Positions 24,758-33,810 of a stretch of DNA of 64,000 bases are shown one piece after another (within the stretch, counting starts at the first letter, position 1; the number at the start of each line of letters is the position of its first letter). The notes beneath the pieces are model-generated. The model saw only the letters and a program-made list of their open reading frames with translations. It was not told where the DNA came from and did not search any database. The position numbers were made by a program, and so were the translations under genes. Source of the stretch: Halorubrum sp. BV1 (lineage in GTDB: Archaea; Halobacteriota; Halobacteria; Halobacteriales; Haloferacaceae); contig NZ_KN050825.1 in assembly GCF_000746205.1 (NCBI RefSeq), positions 228,590 through 292,589 of the forward strand, read 5' to 3'.

Positions 24758-27700
24758 ATGACTCAGTCGGGGCTGTCGGACTTCTCGTCGTCCGATGTGA
24801 CGGACGACGGCTCGGGAGGGGGCGCGGCCGACCGCGACGACCTCGCCGCCGAGGAGGCGGCGGTCGTCGCCGGCGGCGGACGCGGCCGCGTCAGCGACGT
24901 GGTCGACGTCGACGAGGCGAAGTTCCCGGACTCGACCGGGACCGTCGAGCTGATGATCACCCAGATCGACTACGCGGTCGAGGGGTACGGGAGCGACGAG
25001 TACCCCGTCGTCCACGTCTTCGGGCGGCGTCCGGCGGAGCACGTCGACGCCGAGAACGACGTCGTCGAACACGTTCGCGTGCTTGGCGTCGAGCCGTATT
25101 TTTACGTTCCCACGGCCGACCTCGACCGCGACCCGGTCGAGGAGTACGACGTGGTGATCGGAACGCGCGAGGAGAACGCCGACGGTGAGCCGTACGAGAG
25201 TATCCGCGGCGAGCCGCTCACCCGGATCGTCACCCGTACCCCCCGCGACGTGGGGAACATCCGCGACGACTTCGCGACGACGTTCGAGGCGGACATCCTC
25301 TTCCCGAACCGCTTTCTGATAGACAACGGTCTCAACGGCGGCATCCGGGTCGAGGAGCGGCGGCTCGACGACGAGGAGGGAACGATTCAGGTCCACGAGG
25401 GCATGCTCGAACCCGCGGCGGTCGACGCCGACCTCCGGGTGAACACCTTCGACATCGAGGTCGACGACCGCCGCGGGTTCCCCGAAGACGGCGAGGAGCC
25501 GATCATCTGTCTCACGAGCCACGACTCCTACGACGACGAGTACGTCGTCTGGCTGTACGACGCGCCCGAAGCCGAGATCCCGCCCCCGGAGAACCTCCCC
25601 GACTACGAGGGGATCGTCGGCGACGACGGAGAGATCGACTTCGAGGTCCGCACCTTCGAGGAGGAGGCCGCGATGCTGGACGCGTTCGTCGCGTACATCG
25701 ACGACACCGACCCGGACCTGTTGACTGGGTGGAACTTCGAGGACTTCGACGCGCCGTACGTCCTCGACCGGTTGGAGATGCTCGACGACGGGAGCCAGTA
25801 CGACCTCTCCGTCGACCGGCTCTCCCGGATCGGCGAGGTGTGGCGCTCGGGCTGGGGCGGCCCGGACATCAAGGGGCGAGTCGTCTTCGATCTCCTGTAC
25901 GCCTACAAGCGCACCATGTTCACGGAGCTTGAGTCGTACCGGCTCGACGCCGTCGGCGAGCGCGAGCTGGGGGTGGGAAAGGAGCGGTACACCGGCGACA
26001 TCGGCGACCTCTGGGAGCAGGACCCCGAGCGACTGCTGGAGTACAGCATCCGCGACGTGGAACTGTGCGTCGAGATCGATCGCACGCAGGACGTGATCGC
26101 CTTCTGGGACGACGCCCGCAAGATCGTCGGGTGTAAACTGGAAGACGCGACGACGCCGGGCGACGCGGTCGACATGTACGTGCTCCACATGGCGTACGGA
26201 AACTTCGCGCTCCCCTCCAAGGGCCAACAGGAGGCCGAGGAGTTCGAGGGCGGCGCGGTGTTCGACCCGATCTCGGGGGTCCGCGAGATGGTGAGCGTCC
26301 TCGACCTGAAGTCGTTGTATCCCATGTCGATGGTGACGATCAACGCGTCTCCAGAGACGAAAGTTGACCCCGACGAGTACGACGGCGACACCTATCAGAC
26401 CCCGACGGGCGTCCACTTCCGGAAGGAGCCGGACGGCATCATCCGGGAGATGGTGACCGAACTGCTCGACGAGCGCGAGGAGAAGAAAGCGCTCCGAAAC
26501 GAACACGATCCCGGTACCGAGGCGTACGAACAGTACGATCGCCAGCAGGGAGCCGTCAAGGTTTTGATGAACAGTCTGTACGGCGTCTTCGGGTGGGATC
26601 GGTTCCGCCTGTACGACCGCGAGATGAGCGCTGGCGTCACCTCCACCAACCGTGAGGTGATCGACTTCACCGCCGACGTGACCGAAGAACTCGACAGGGA
26701 AGTAACGTACGGGGACAGCGTTACCGGTGACCGACCAGTCGTCGTCCGGGATCCAGAGGGGATCGTTCGAATCCTTCCCATCGAGGATCTCTTCGATCGA
26801 GCCGACCGAGACGCGACCGCAGAGGTCCTTGTCACGGCCGATGGAGGGCCGGTCGCGTCGAGCGTCTTCGGAAAAGACAGGAGACGGCTTCCAGGCTGGG
26901 AAGCCCTATCCCTCTCCTCCGATGGAAAGCCGGAGTGGAAACCGATCGAACAGGCGATCCGGCACGAGACGGACAGACCCGTAGTCAGCCTTCAGCACAA
27001 GTTCGGCGAATCGGCGACGACGCGAGATCACTCCTACATTGTTGATGATGGTGACGAGTTCGTCGAGACGGCTCCCGAAGACGTCAAGGAGCCGGTTCGG
27101 ATTCCAGGGTTTCCCAACGTGGACACCATCGACACAATTGACGTGTACGAGGTGTTAAACGGCTACGCTCGGGAGTATGAGGACGGACGTAGCGTCGGCA
27201 GCGAAAACGCCAGGTCGAAAACCAAACGGATCCACGCAGACGACCAGTGGGTCTGGTTCGGGCATGAGCACCACGACGCTATTGAGAAGGCAATCAAGGT
27301 GCGTCGATACATCGACCTTCGTTCCGAAGAGGGCCGATCGCTCGTCCGACTGCTCGCGGCGTACGTGACCGAGGGAAGCGCCTCTACCATCGAGACTACT
27401 GATTCAAAATTCGGTGCGAGTATCGCCGAGTCGCGTGAAGAGTGGCTAGAGGGCCTTCGCGAGGACTACCATCGGCTATTCGAGGGAGCGACAGCTAGTG
27501 TCATTGCATCCGACACAGCGGCGGAGCGCAGGGTGGCGTACGAAACCGGCGACGGCGAGCAGTCCGTCACGTACGACGACACCACCTGCAAGCTCCAGAT
27601 GATGAACGAGCTGTCGGCGGTCTTCTTCCGCGAGTTCGCCGGACAGACGTCACGCGGGAAGCGAGTTCCCGGGTTCGTATTCAGTCTCCCAGACGAATTA

Positions 27701-28867
27701 CAGCAGCTCTTCGTCGACGTGCTCGTCGAGGGCGACGGGTCGCGTGAATTCCCGCGGTATTCTAAGGAGTACGCGGAGCGGAATTTCGACTTCGAGACGA
27801 CGAGCCGGGAACTCGCTGCTGGGCTGTCCATGCTACTCACCCAGCGCGAGAGGAAACACTCGCTCAAGTACCGAGACGCGAAGGACAGCTACACGATTCG
27901 AACGTGCGACTTCTATCGCCGAGGTCGTGATCCGGTCGTGAAAGAGGTGGATCACGACGGATACGTGTACGACCTCAGCGTCGCCGACAACGAGAATTTC
28001 GTCGATGGCGTCGGTGGCGTGGTGCTTCACAACACCGACTCCGTTATGCTTTCACTTGGTGATTTATCGAAAGAAAAGGCGATCGAGACTTCCTTCGAGA
28101 TTGAGGACCACATCAACGAGCGCTACGACGACTTCGCGCGCGAGGAGTTAAACGCCGACTCTCACCGCTTCGAGATCGAGTTCGAGAAGCTCTACCGGCG
28201 GTTCTTCCAGGCGGGCAAAAAGAAGCGGTACGCCGGTCACATCATCTGGAAGGAAGGCAAAGACGTCGACGACATCGACATCACCGGCTTCGAGTACAAG
28301 CGCTCGGACATCGCCGGCATCACGAAGGAGGTCCAACAGAATGTCATCGAGACGATCGTGACGGGCGACGACATCGACGAGGACATGGAAGCGGTGAAAG
28401 CATATCTCGTGGACGTCATCGCGCGCGTGCTCGACGGCGACGTCGATTTAGAGGAGATCGGCATTCCCGGGGGGATCGGCAAGAAGCTCGACGCCTACGA
28501 GACGCCGACCGCGCAGGTCCGGGGAGCGAAGTACGCCAACCTGATGCTCGGGACCAACTTCGGGAGCGGGTCGAAGCCGAAGCGGCTGTACGTCGAGAAG
28601 GTCCATCCGGACTTCTGGGCGCGGATGGAAGACGAGAGGGGACTCGACCCGCAGCGCGACCCGCTGTACGGGGAGTTCAAACGCGACCCGGACGTGATCT
28701 GTTTCGAGTACGCCGATCAGGTCCCTGAAGAGTTCGATGTCGACTGGGAGAAGATGCTCGATAAGACGCTGAAAGGGCCGATAGAGCGCGTCATCGAGGC
28801 CCTCGGGATGTCGTGGGAGGAAGTCAAAACGGGCCAAGAGCAAACCGGACTGGGCTCGTTCATGTGA
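24758..28867 (+). CDS. polB: family B DNA polymerase (PolB) interrupted by an intein
   Basis: 1369-residue precursor; 930 residues after splicing. PolB is the processive replicative or repair polymerase with 3'-5' proofreading. Exonuclease motifs: FDIEV (about 230), WNFEDFDAPYV and the YSIRDVEL Asp. Polymerase motifs: A DLKSLYPMS (about 515), B KVLMNSLYGVFG (about 601) and C YGDTDS, which is split by the intein (residues 654-1092) between Asp and Thr. Since motif C holds catalytic Asp residues, the polymerase should be inactive until splicing. ATG 24758 fits CTTTTTAG about 30 bp upstream; the longer frame from 24677 reads through the promoter. Confidence 0.97.
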   Translation: MTQSGLSDFSSSDVTDDGSGGGAADRDDLAAEEAAVVAGGGRGRVSDVVDVDEAKFPDSTGTVELMITQIDYAVEGYGSDEYPVVHVFGRRPAEHVDAENDVVEHVRVLGVEPYFYVPTADLDRDPVEEYDVVIGTREENADGEPYESIRGEPLTRIVTRTPRDVGNIRDDFATTFEADILFPNRFLIDNGLNGGIRVEERRLDDEEGTIQVHEGMLEPAAVDADLRVNTFDIEVDDRRGFPEDGEEPIICLTSHDSYDDEYVVWLYDAPEAEIPPPENLPDYEGIVGDDGEIDFEVRTFEEEAAMLDAFVAYIDDTDPDLLTGWNFEDFDAPYVLDRLEMLDDGSQYDLSVDRLSRIGEVWRSGWGGPDIKGRVVFDLLYAYKRTMFTELESYRLDAVGERELGVGKERYTGDIGDLWEQDPERLLEYSIRDVELCVEIDRTQDVIAFWDDARKIVGCKLEDATTPGDAVDMYVLHMAYGNFALPSKGQQEAEEFEGGAVFDPISGVREMVSVLDLKSLYPMSMVTINASPETKVDPDEYDGDTYQTPTGVHFRKEPDGIIREMVTELLDEREEKKALRNEHDPGTEAYEQYDRQQGAVKVLMNSLYGVFGWDRFRLYDREMSAGVTSTNREVIDFTADVTEELDREVTYGDSVTGDRPVVVRDPEGIVRILPIEDLFDRADRDATAEVLVTADGGPVASSVFGKDRRRLPGWEALSLSSDGKPEWKPIEQAIRHETDRPVVSLQHKFGESATTRDHSYIVDDGDEFVETAPEDVKEPVRIPGFPNVDTIDTIDVYEVLNGYAREYEDGRSVGSENARSKTKRIHADDQWVWFGHEHHDAIEKAIKVRRYIDLRSEEGRSLVRLLAAYVTEGSASTIETTDSKFGASIAESREEWLEGLREDYHRLFEGATASVIASDTAAERRVAYETGDGEQSVTYDDTTCKLQMMNELSAVFFREFAGQTSRGKRVPGFVFSLPDELQQLFVDVLVEGDGSREFPRYSKEYAERNFDFETTSRELAAGLSMLLTQRERKHSLKYRDAKDSYTIRTCDFYRRGRDPVVKEVDHDGYVYDLSVADNENFVDGVGGVVLHNTDSVMLSLGDLSKEKAIETSFEIEDHINERYDDFAREELNADSHRFEIEFEKLYRRFFQAGKKKRYAGHIIWKEGKDVDDIDITGFEYKRSDIAGITKEVQQNVIETIVTGDDIDEDMEAVKAYLVDVIARVLDGDVDLEEIGIPGGIGKKLDAYETPTAQVRGAKYANLMLGTNFGSGSKPKRLYVEKVHPDFWARMEDERGLDPQRDPLYGEFKRDPDVICFEYADQVPEEFDVDWEKMLDKTLKGPIERVIEALGMSWEEVKTGQEQTGLGSFM
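26717..28033 (+). mobile_element. PolB intein with LAGLIDADG homing endonuclease (motif C site)
   Basis: 439 residues. It begins with Ser (SVTGDRPVVVRD), has the block B TxxH-type motif TTRDHSYIV, block F YDLSVADNENFVDG and ends VVLHN, followed by Thr as the first residue of the C-extein; these are the residues needed for splicing. Two LAGLIDADG dodecapeptides, LLAAYVTEGS (about 212 of the intein) and LFVDVLVEGDGS (about 331), mark a homing endonuclease, apparently intact. Codon choice is visibly richer in A/T than in the flanking extein. The insertion site is the conserved YGD/TDS polymerase motif. Confidence 0.95.
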
Positions 28868-28893
28868 ACGCGATCGCGAATATCTGAAAGCAG

Positions 28894-28898
28894 TTTTT
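28894..28898 (+). terminator. T-run after polB
   Basis: Five T residues about 27 bp after the polB stop, in an AT-rich gap of about 137 bp before sufC; a plausible archaeal oligo-T terminator. The remaining gap must carry the sufC promoter, but no TATA box is clearly placed. Confidence 0.4.
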
Positions 28899-29004
28899 GA
28901 TCAGTAGAAAATTTCTTACTTAATTCGAGAGTTTTGACGGGGAGATGCGTAACCATTAACCTCCTAAGTCACCAGTGTCCACGTACGAGGTACCGAGACG
29001 ACAT

Positions 29005-29925
29005 ATGGCAACTCTCGAAATCAACAATCTACACGCACGAGTGGCTGAAGAGGGCGGCGAACGGATTCTCCGCGGTGTCGATCTCACGGTTAACTCCGGC
29101 GAGATCCACGCGCTGATGGGGCCGAACGGCTCCGGGAAATCGACGACTGCGAAGGTCATCGCCGGACACCCCGCCTACGAGGTAACAGAGGGCGAGATCC
29201 TCCTCCACCTCGACGACGAGGATGTCGCCGACGTCGACGCCGATCTCGACGACGAGGATTATCACTGGGAGCTTCTGGAACTCGAACCCAACGAGCGCGC
29301 CGCACTCGGCATCTTCCTCGGCTTCCAGTACCCCGCGGAGATCGAGGGCGTCACCATGACGAACTTCCTCCGACAGGCGCTCAACGCCAAGGCGGACGAG
29401 CGCGAGGAGCTGTTCGAAGACGAAGCGGACGAAGAAAACGAGACCGACGCTGACGACGAGGGCTACGACACCTCTCCGATGGAGGGTCCCGCGGACGACG
29501 GCGAGATCGGCGTCGCCGAGTTCCAGGAGATCCTCTCCGAGAAGATGGAGCTTCTCGACATGGACGAGAAGTTCATGCAGCGATACCTCAACGCCGGCTT
29601 CTCCGGCGGTGAGAAGAAACAGAACGAGGTGTTACAGGCCGCGATGTTAGAGCCCGCCGTCGCCGTGCTCGACGAGATCGACTCCGGACTCGACATCGAC
29701 CGTCTCCAGGACGTCTCGAAGGGAATCAACGCGCTGCGCGACGAGCAGGGAACGGGTATCCTCCAGATCACCCACTACCAGCGCATCCTCGACTACGTTG
29801 AGCCGGACCACGTCCACGTAATGTTGGACGGCGAGGTCGCCAAGAGCGGGGGCGCGGAGCTCGCGGAGCAGCTCGAAGACGAGGGCTACGACTGGGTCCG
29901 CGAGGAAGCACTCGCCGACGCGTAA
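29005..29925 (+). CDS. sufC: SufC, Fe-S cluster assembly ATPase
   Basis: 306 residues. SufC is the ABC-type ATPase of the SUF Fe-S scaffold. Walker A GPNGSGKST, signature SGGEKKQNEV and Walker B VAVLDEIDSGLDID are intact. An acidic insertion around residues 130-165 (rich in D and E) makes it longer than the usual 250 residues, as in other haloarchaeal SufC proteins. The ATG at 29005 starts the conserved MATLEINNLHARV. First gene of sufCBD. Confidence 0.97.
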   Translation: MATLEINNLHARVAEEGGERILRGVDLTVNSGEIHALMGPNGSGKSTTAKVIAGHPAYEVTEGEILLHLDDEDVADVDADLDDEDYHWELLELEPNERAALGIFLGFQYPAEIEGVTMTNFLRQALNAKADEREELFEDEADEENETDADDEGYDTSPMEGPADDGEIGVAEFQEILSEKMELLDMDEKFMQRYLNAGFSGGEKKQNEVLQAAMLEPAVAVLDEIDSGLDIDRLQDVSKGINALRDEQGTGILQITHYQRILDYVEPDHVHVMLDGEVAKSGGAELAEQLEDEGYDWVREEALADA

Positions 29926-29947
29926 TTACTCGTGATTACGCAACAAC

Positions 29948-29954
29948 ACTATAC
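29948..29954 (+). promoter_or_regulatory. TATA box of sufB
   Basis: ACTATAC centred 27 bp before the sufB ATG, in an AT-rich gap after sufC. It suggests sufBD can be transcribed independently of sufC. Confidence 0.6.
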
Positions 29955-29977
29955 AACCAGAACTGTAACCAATTGAT

Positions 29978-31405
29978 ATGAGTTCACAAGATCACCTAAA
30001 AGAGACGAACACGGAGGAGCGCTTCGAGTTCAAGAAGGAGGAAAAATCCGCCTTCAAGAGCGACAAGGGGCTCACAGAGGAGACGGTCCGCATCATCTCG
30101 GAGGACAAAGACGAGCCGGAGTGGATGTTAGAGCGTCGCCTTCGCGCGCTCAAGCAGTTCCAGGAGATGCCGATGCCGACCGACTGGCCCGGACAGCCGG
30201 ACCTCTCTGAGGTCGACATCGACGAGATCGTTCCCTACATCCGTCCGGACATCGAGGCTCGCGGCGGTGCCGACAGCTGGGAGGACCTCCCCGAGGAGAT
30301 CCAAGACACGTTCGACAAGCTGGGCATCCCGGAGGCCGAGAAGAACGCGCTCTCGGGCGTCGGCGCGCAGTACGAGTCCGAGATCGTCTACCAGAACATG
30401 CAGGAGCGGTGGGAGGACAAGGGCGTCATCTTCTGTGACATGGACAAGGCGGTCCAAGAGCACGAAGAGATCGTCAAAGAGCACTTCATGACGAAGTGTG
30501 TCCCCCCGAGCGACAACAAGTTCGCCGCGCTCCACGGCGCGATCTGGTCCGGCGGCTCGTTCGTGTACGTCCCGGAGAACACCACCGTCGACATGCCGGT
30601 GCAGGCGTACTTCCGGATGAACTCCGAGGGGATGGGCCAGTTCGAACACACGCTCATCATCGCCGAGGAGGGCTCCGAGGTCCACTACATCGAGGGCTGT
30701 TCCGCGCCGAAGTACTCGGCGTTCAACCTCCACTCCGGCGGCGTCGAGGTGTTCGTCGGCGAGGACGCGCACGTCCAGTACTCGACGGTGCAGAACTGGT
30801 CGAAGAACACGTACAACCTGAACACGAAACGCGCCATCGCCGAAAAGGGCGGACGCATGGAGTGGATCTCCGGGTCGATGGGGTCGAAGGCGACGATGCT
30901 GTACCCCTCGACGATCCTGAAGGGCCGCGGCGCGTCCGACAACCACATCACCATCGCCATGGCCGGCGAGGGACAGGACATCGACACCGGTGCGAAGGTG
31001 TATCACAACGCACCGGACACGAAATCCACCGTGGAGTCGAAGTCGATAGCGAAGGACGGCGGCCGCACGAACTACCGCGGGCTCGTCCACATCGCCGACG
31101 GCGCGGAGAACTCCTCGACCGCCGTGGAGTGTGACGCGCTGATGTTCGACAACGAGTCGACCTCCGACACGATGCCGTACATGGAGATCAACGAGTCGAA
31201 GGTCGACGTCGCCCACGAGGCCACCGTCGGAAAGATCGGCGACGAGGACATCTTCTACCTGCAGTCGCGCGGCCTCGACGACGACGACGCGAAACAGATG
31301 ATCGTCTCGGGCTTCATCGAGCCGATCACGGAAGAGCTGCCCATCGAGTACGCCGTCGAGCTGAACCGGCTCGTCGAGCTGGAGATGGAAGGTTCGCTCG
31401 GATAA
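29978..31405 (+). CDS. sufB: SufB, Fe-S cluster scaffold protein
   Basis: 475 residues, the normal SufB length. The N-terminal helical part (EPEWMLERRLRALKQF) is followed by the beta-helix core with family signatures VYVPENTTVDMPVQAYFRMN, IEGCSAPKYS (the conserved Cys region) and GRTNYRGLVHIADGAENS, and the C-terminal FIEPITEELPIEYAVELNRLVELEMEG. SufB with SufC and SufD builds and transfers Fe-S clusters. sufD follows after one base. Confidence 0.97.
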   Translation: MSSQDHLKETNTEERFEFKKEEKSAFKSDKGLTEETVRIISEDKDEPEWMLERRLRALKQFQEMPMPTDWPGQPDLSEVDIDEIVPYIRPDIEARGGADSWEDLPEEIQDTFDKLGIPEAEKNALSGVGAQYESEIVYQNMQERWEDKGVIFCDMDKAVQEHEEIVKEHFMTKCVPPSDNKFAALHGAIWSGGSFVYVPENTTVDMPVQAYFRMNSEGMGQFEHTLIIAEEGSEVHYIEGCSAPKYSAFNLHSGGVEVFVGEDAHVQYSTVQNWSKNTYNLNTKRAIAEKGGRMEWISGSMGSKATMLYPSTILKGRGASDNHITIAMAGEGQDIDTGAKVYHNAPDTKSTVESKSIAKDGGRTNYRGLVHIADGAENSSTAVECDALMFDNESTSDTMPYMEINESKVDVAHEATVGKIGDEDIFYLQSRGLDDDDAKQMIVSGFIEPITEELPIEYAVELNRLVELEMEGSLG

Positions 31406-31406
31406 C

Positions 31407-32633
31407 ATGAGCACGAAAGCAATCGAGAGCCTCTCAGAGGACACGGTACGACGCATCGCCGACGAACGCGACGAGCCCGAGTGGCTCTTGGAAACCCGAC
31501 TCGACGCCCTGGCGGCGTTGGAGACCGCGGAGCTTCCAGACGTGATCCAGACGCCGGGCCGCCTGTGGACCGATCTGGAGTCGCTCGACTTCGAGGCGCT
31601 CGTCGATCCGCTGAACCAGTCGGACGCGACGGAGCGCGGCGGCGGCGACGACGATGTCGTCGTCCTCCCGTTCACGGAGGCGTTCGACGAGTACGGCGAC
31701 GTCATCGAGGCGAACTTCGGTTCCGTGCTCGATCCCGAGCACAACTACCTCACGGCGCTGTCTGTCGCGCTCTTCACGACGGGGACGTTCGTGTACGTCC
31801 CCGAGGGCGTCGACGTCGAGGACGTCACCGCCCGCGCGGAGATGAACTCCCGCTCGCTTTTCAGCCAGACGCTCGTCGTCGCCGAGGAGTCGTCGTCGGT
31901 GACGATCCTCGAAGCGATCGAGTCGGGTGACGGCGAGGCCACCTCGGACGCCGAGGGTGACCGGTACTTCTCGAACCTCGTCGAGATCGTCGCCGGCGAG
32001 AACTCGAACGTCCAGTTCGGCTCGCTCCAGAACCTCGATACGGACACGTACACCTACTCGCTGAAGCGTGCCGTGACGGACACGTACGCGACGGTCGACT
32101 GGATCGAGAGCAACTTCGGCTCGAAGCTCACCCGGTCTGACGTCGAAACCGAGCTGAACGGCGACGGCTCCGAGAGCCAGATCGTCGGGACGTTCTTCGG
32201 GACCGACGACCAGCACTTCGACATCAACGCCCGCGTGTGGCACCAGGCCGAGCAGACGACGGCCGACCTCGTCACGCGCGGCGTGCTCGACGACGTCGCC
32301 CGCTCCGTCTACGAGGGCGTACAGGACGTCGGCGAGGACGCGTGGAACACCTCCAGCTACCAGCGCGAGAACACGCTGATGCTCTCGGACGACGCCGAGG
32401 CCGACGCGTCGCCGAAGCTGATCATCCACAACCACGACACCGAGGCGTCCCACTCCGCCACGGTCGGGCAGGTCGACGCCGAGGACCTGTTCTACTTGGA
32501 GAGTCGTTCGATCGACTCGCGCACGGCGCGGAACATGCTCGTCGAGGGCTTCTTCGTGCCCGTGTTAGAGGAGATCGCGGTCGACGAGTTCCGCGACGAC
32601 GTCCAGGAACTCGTCTTGCGGCGGCTGCAGTAG
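31407..32633 (+). CDS. sufD: SufD, Fe-S cluster assembly protein
   Basis: 408 residues; a paralogue of SufB with the same beta-helix core (TFVYVPEGVDVEDVTARAEM) and C-terminal helical domain (ARNMLVEGFFVPVLEEI). It pairs with SufB in the SufBC2D complex and is thought to help iron entry. It begins one base after the sufB stop, so the two are translated from one message. A run of six T (32653-32658) downstream is a likely terminator. Confidence 0.95.
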   Translation: MSTKAIESLSEDTVRRIADERDEPEWLLETRLDALAALETAELPDVIQTPGRLWTDLESLDFEALVDPLNQSDATERGGGDDDVVVLPFTEAFDEYGDVIEANFGSVLDPEHNYLTALSVALFTTGTFVYVPEGVDVEDVTARAEMNSRSLFSQTLVVAEESSSVTILEAIESGDGEATSDAEGDRYFSNLVEIVAGENSNVQFGSLQNLDTDTYTYSLKRAVTDTYATVDWIESNFGSKLTRSDVETELNGDGSESQIVGTFFGTDDQHFDINARVWHQAEQTTADLVTRGVLDDVARSVYEGVQDVGEDAWNTSSYQRENTLMLSDDAEADASPKLIIHNHDTEASHSATVGQVDAEDLFYLESRSIDSRTARNMLVEGFFVPVLEEIAVDEFRDDVQELVLRRLQ

Positions 32634-32652
32634 CCGCGCTCCGTTCGTCTCG

Positions 32653-32658
32653 TTTTTT
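32653..32658 (+). terminator. oligo-T terminator after sufD
   Basis: Six T residues 20 bp after the sufD stop, before the promoter of the ferritin-like gene. Confidence 0.55.
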
Positions 32659-32795
32659 CTCCCCCACGCACACGATCAGCGTCGCGAGCAGGCCGTCGAT
32701 ACCGAGCCGTCCCACGAGGGGAACCGCTTAAGTCGGACTACGGCCGAGGTGACGTGTATGCGAACGGGCGTATCGACCGGGACCGGGTGGTCGCC

Positions 32796-33281
32796 GTGAG
32801 CGTGAGCCAGCGGATCGCGTCCGACGACCAGCTCGCCCGGCTGTTACAGATCGGGATCGTGTTAGAAGAGGTCGTGGAGGCGCGGGCGCACCACCACTAC
32901 CAGAGCCTCGACGCCGAGCTCGACGAAGAGGTCGAAACGCTGCTCGCGGACGCCGCCGAGGAGTCCGCCGACCACCGCGAGCGCCTAGAGACGCTCATCG
33001 AGGGGCTCGGAGTCGACAGCGTCCCGTTCGACGAGATCGAATCGCTCGTCGACGCCCGATACGGTCGGACGCAGCCCGACGACTTCGACGGCGTGTTGTA
33101 CGACCAGCTGTGTAACGAAGAAACCGCCTACAAGTTCTACGACGACCTCATCGAGGCGATCGAGGCCTCGGACGCCGAGTTTTCGATCGACCGCGCGGAA
33201 CTCATGGGGACGCTTCGGACTATCCGCGCGGACGAGGCGGAGGGCGTGAGCGAGGTGACGGAGGTCATGGAGCGACGATGA
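32796..33281 (+). CDS. ferritin-like domain protein
   Basis: 161 residues from GTG 32796 (VSVSQRIASDDQLARLLQIG); a GTG at 32754 in frame would add 14 residues. Helical, with Glu/His-rich repeats placed as in ferritin-like four-helix bundles: LEEVVEARAHHHYQSL in the first half and NEETAYKFYDDLIEAI in the second, the latter an ExxxxF/Y metal-site pattern. A role in iron storage or oxidation is likely, supported by the DtxR-type regulator next to it and the suf genes upstream. A 13-codon frame overlaps its start (see findings). Confidence 0.75.
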   Translation: MSVSQRIASDDQLARLLQIGIVLEEVVEARAHHHYQSLDAELDEEVETLLADAAEESADHRERLETLIEGLGVDSVPFDEIESLVDARYGRTQPDDFDGVLYDQLCNEETAYKFYDDLIEAIEASDAEFSIDRAELMGTLRTIRADEAEGVSEVTEVMERR

Positions 33282-33354
33282 TCCGAGCGACGAGCGTGAG
33301 GATGAGCCGAGAGACCGGACCAGCGCGAACGACGACCGCCGACGGAGGGATGCC

Positions 33355-33795
33355 GTGAACACCGCAGACCAGTACCTCAAGACGATATACGTCGTACAGA
33401 AGCAGGAAGACGGTCCCGCCTCGACCGGCTCGATCGCCGACGCGCTCGGCGTGAGTCCGGCGAGCGCAAACGAGATGATCGGCAAGCTCGAATCGCGCGG
33501 GTTCGCCGAACACGAGAAGTACAAGGGCGTCCGGCTGACCGACGACGGTATCGTGCAGGCCCGAGACGCCCTGCAGACGTACTGTATCATCGAGCGGTTT
33601 CTCGCGAACGTGCTCGCCGTCGACGAGTTCCGCGCGGAGGCGCGCGAGCTGGAAGCCGTGATCGACGACACCGTCGCCGACCGGCTGGACACGATAATCG
33701 ACCGCGAGCCGGAGTGTCCGGACTGTTTCGACCCTGAGACGGACGCCTGTGCGTGTCTGGAGGTCGCGGCGGTGCCGGCGGAGCCGGAACAGTAG
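33355..33795 (+). CDS. DtxR/IdeR-type metal-dependent transcriptional regulator
   Basis: 146 residues from GTG 33355, with GGAGG a few bases before it. N-terminal winged helix (TADQYLKTIYVVQ; TGSIADALGVSPASANEMIGKLESRGF) followed by the DtxR dimerisation/metal domain (IIERFLANVLAVDEFRAEARELE). The usual C-terminal SH3-like domain is absent; instead a cysteine-rich tail (ECPDCFDPETDACACLE) has four Cys, typical of SirR/Idr-like archaeal members. It probably senses Fe(II) or Mn(II) and controls iron genes nearby. Confidence 0.88.
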   Translation: MNTADQYLKTIYVVQKQEDGPASTGSIADALGVSPASANEMIGKLESRGFAEHEKYKGVRLTDDGIVQARDALQTYCIIERFLANVLAVDEFRAEARELEAVIDDTVADRLDTIIDREPECPDCFDPETDACACLEVAAVPAEPEQ

Positions 33796-33810
33796 CTCTC
33801 GTCGGCGGTT

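Noticed and set aside
24335..26506. 723-codon minus-strand frame opposite polB
   Set aside because: Antisense shadow of polB; composition dominated by V, D, R and L and no domain seen. The real minus-strand gene there is the 57-residue one at 24483-24656.
30128..32453. Long minus-strand frames opposite sufB and sufD
   Set aside because: Both mirror the codon pattern of the suf genes and show no domain; suf genes are certain.
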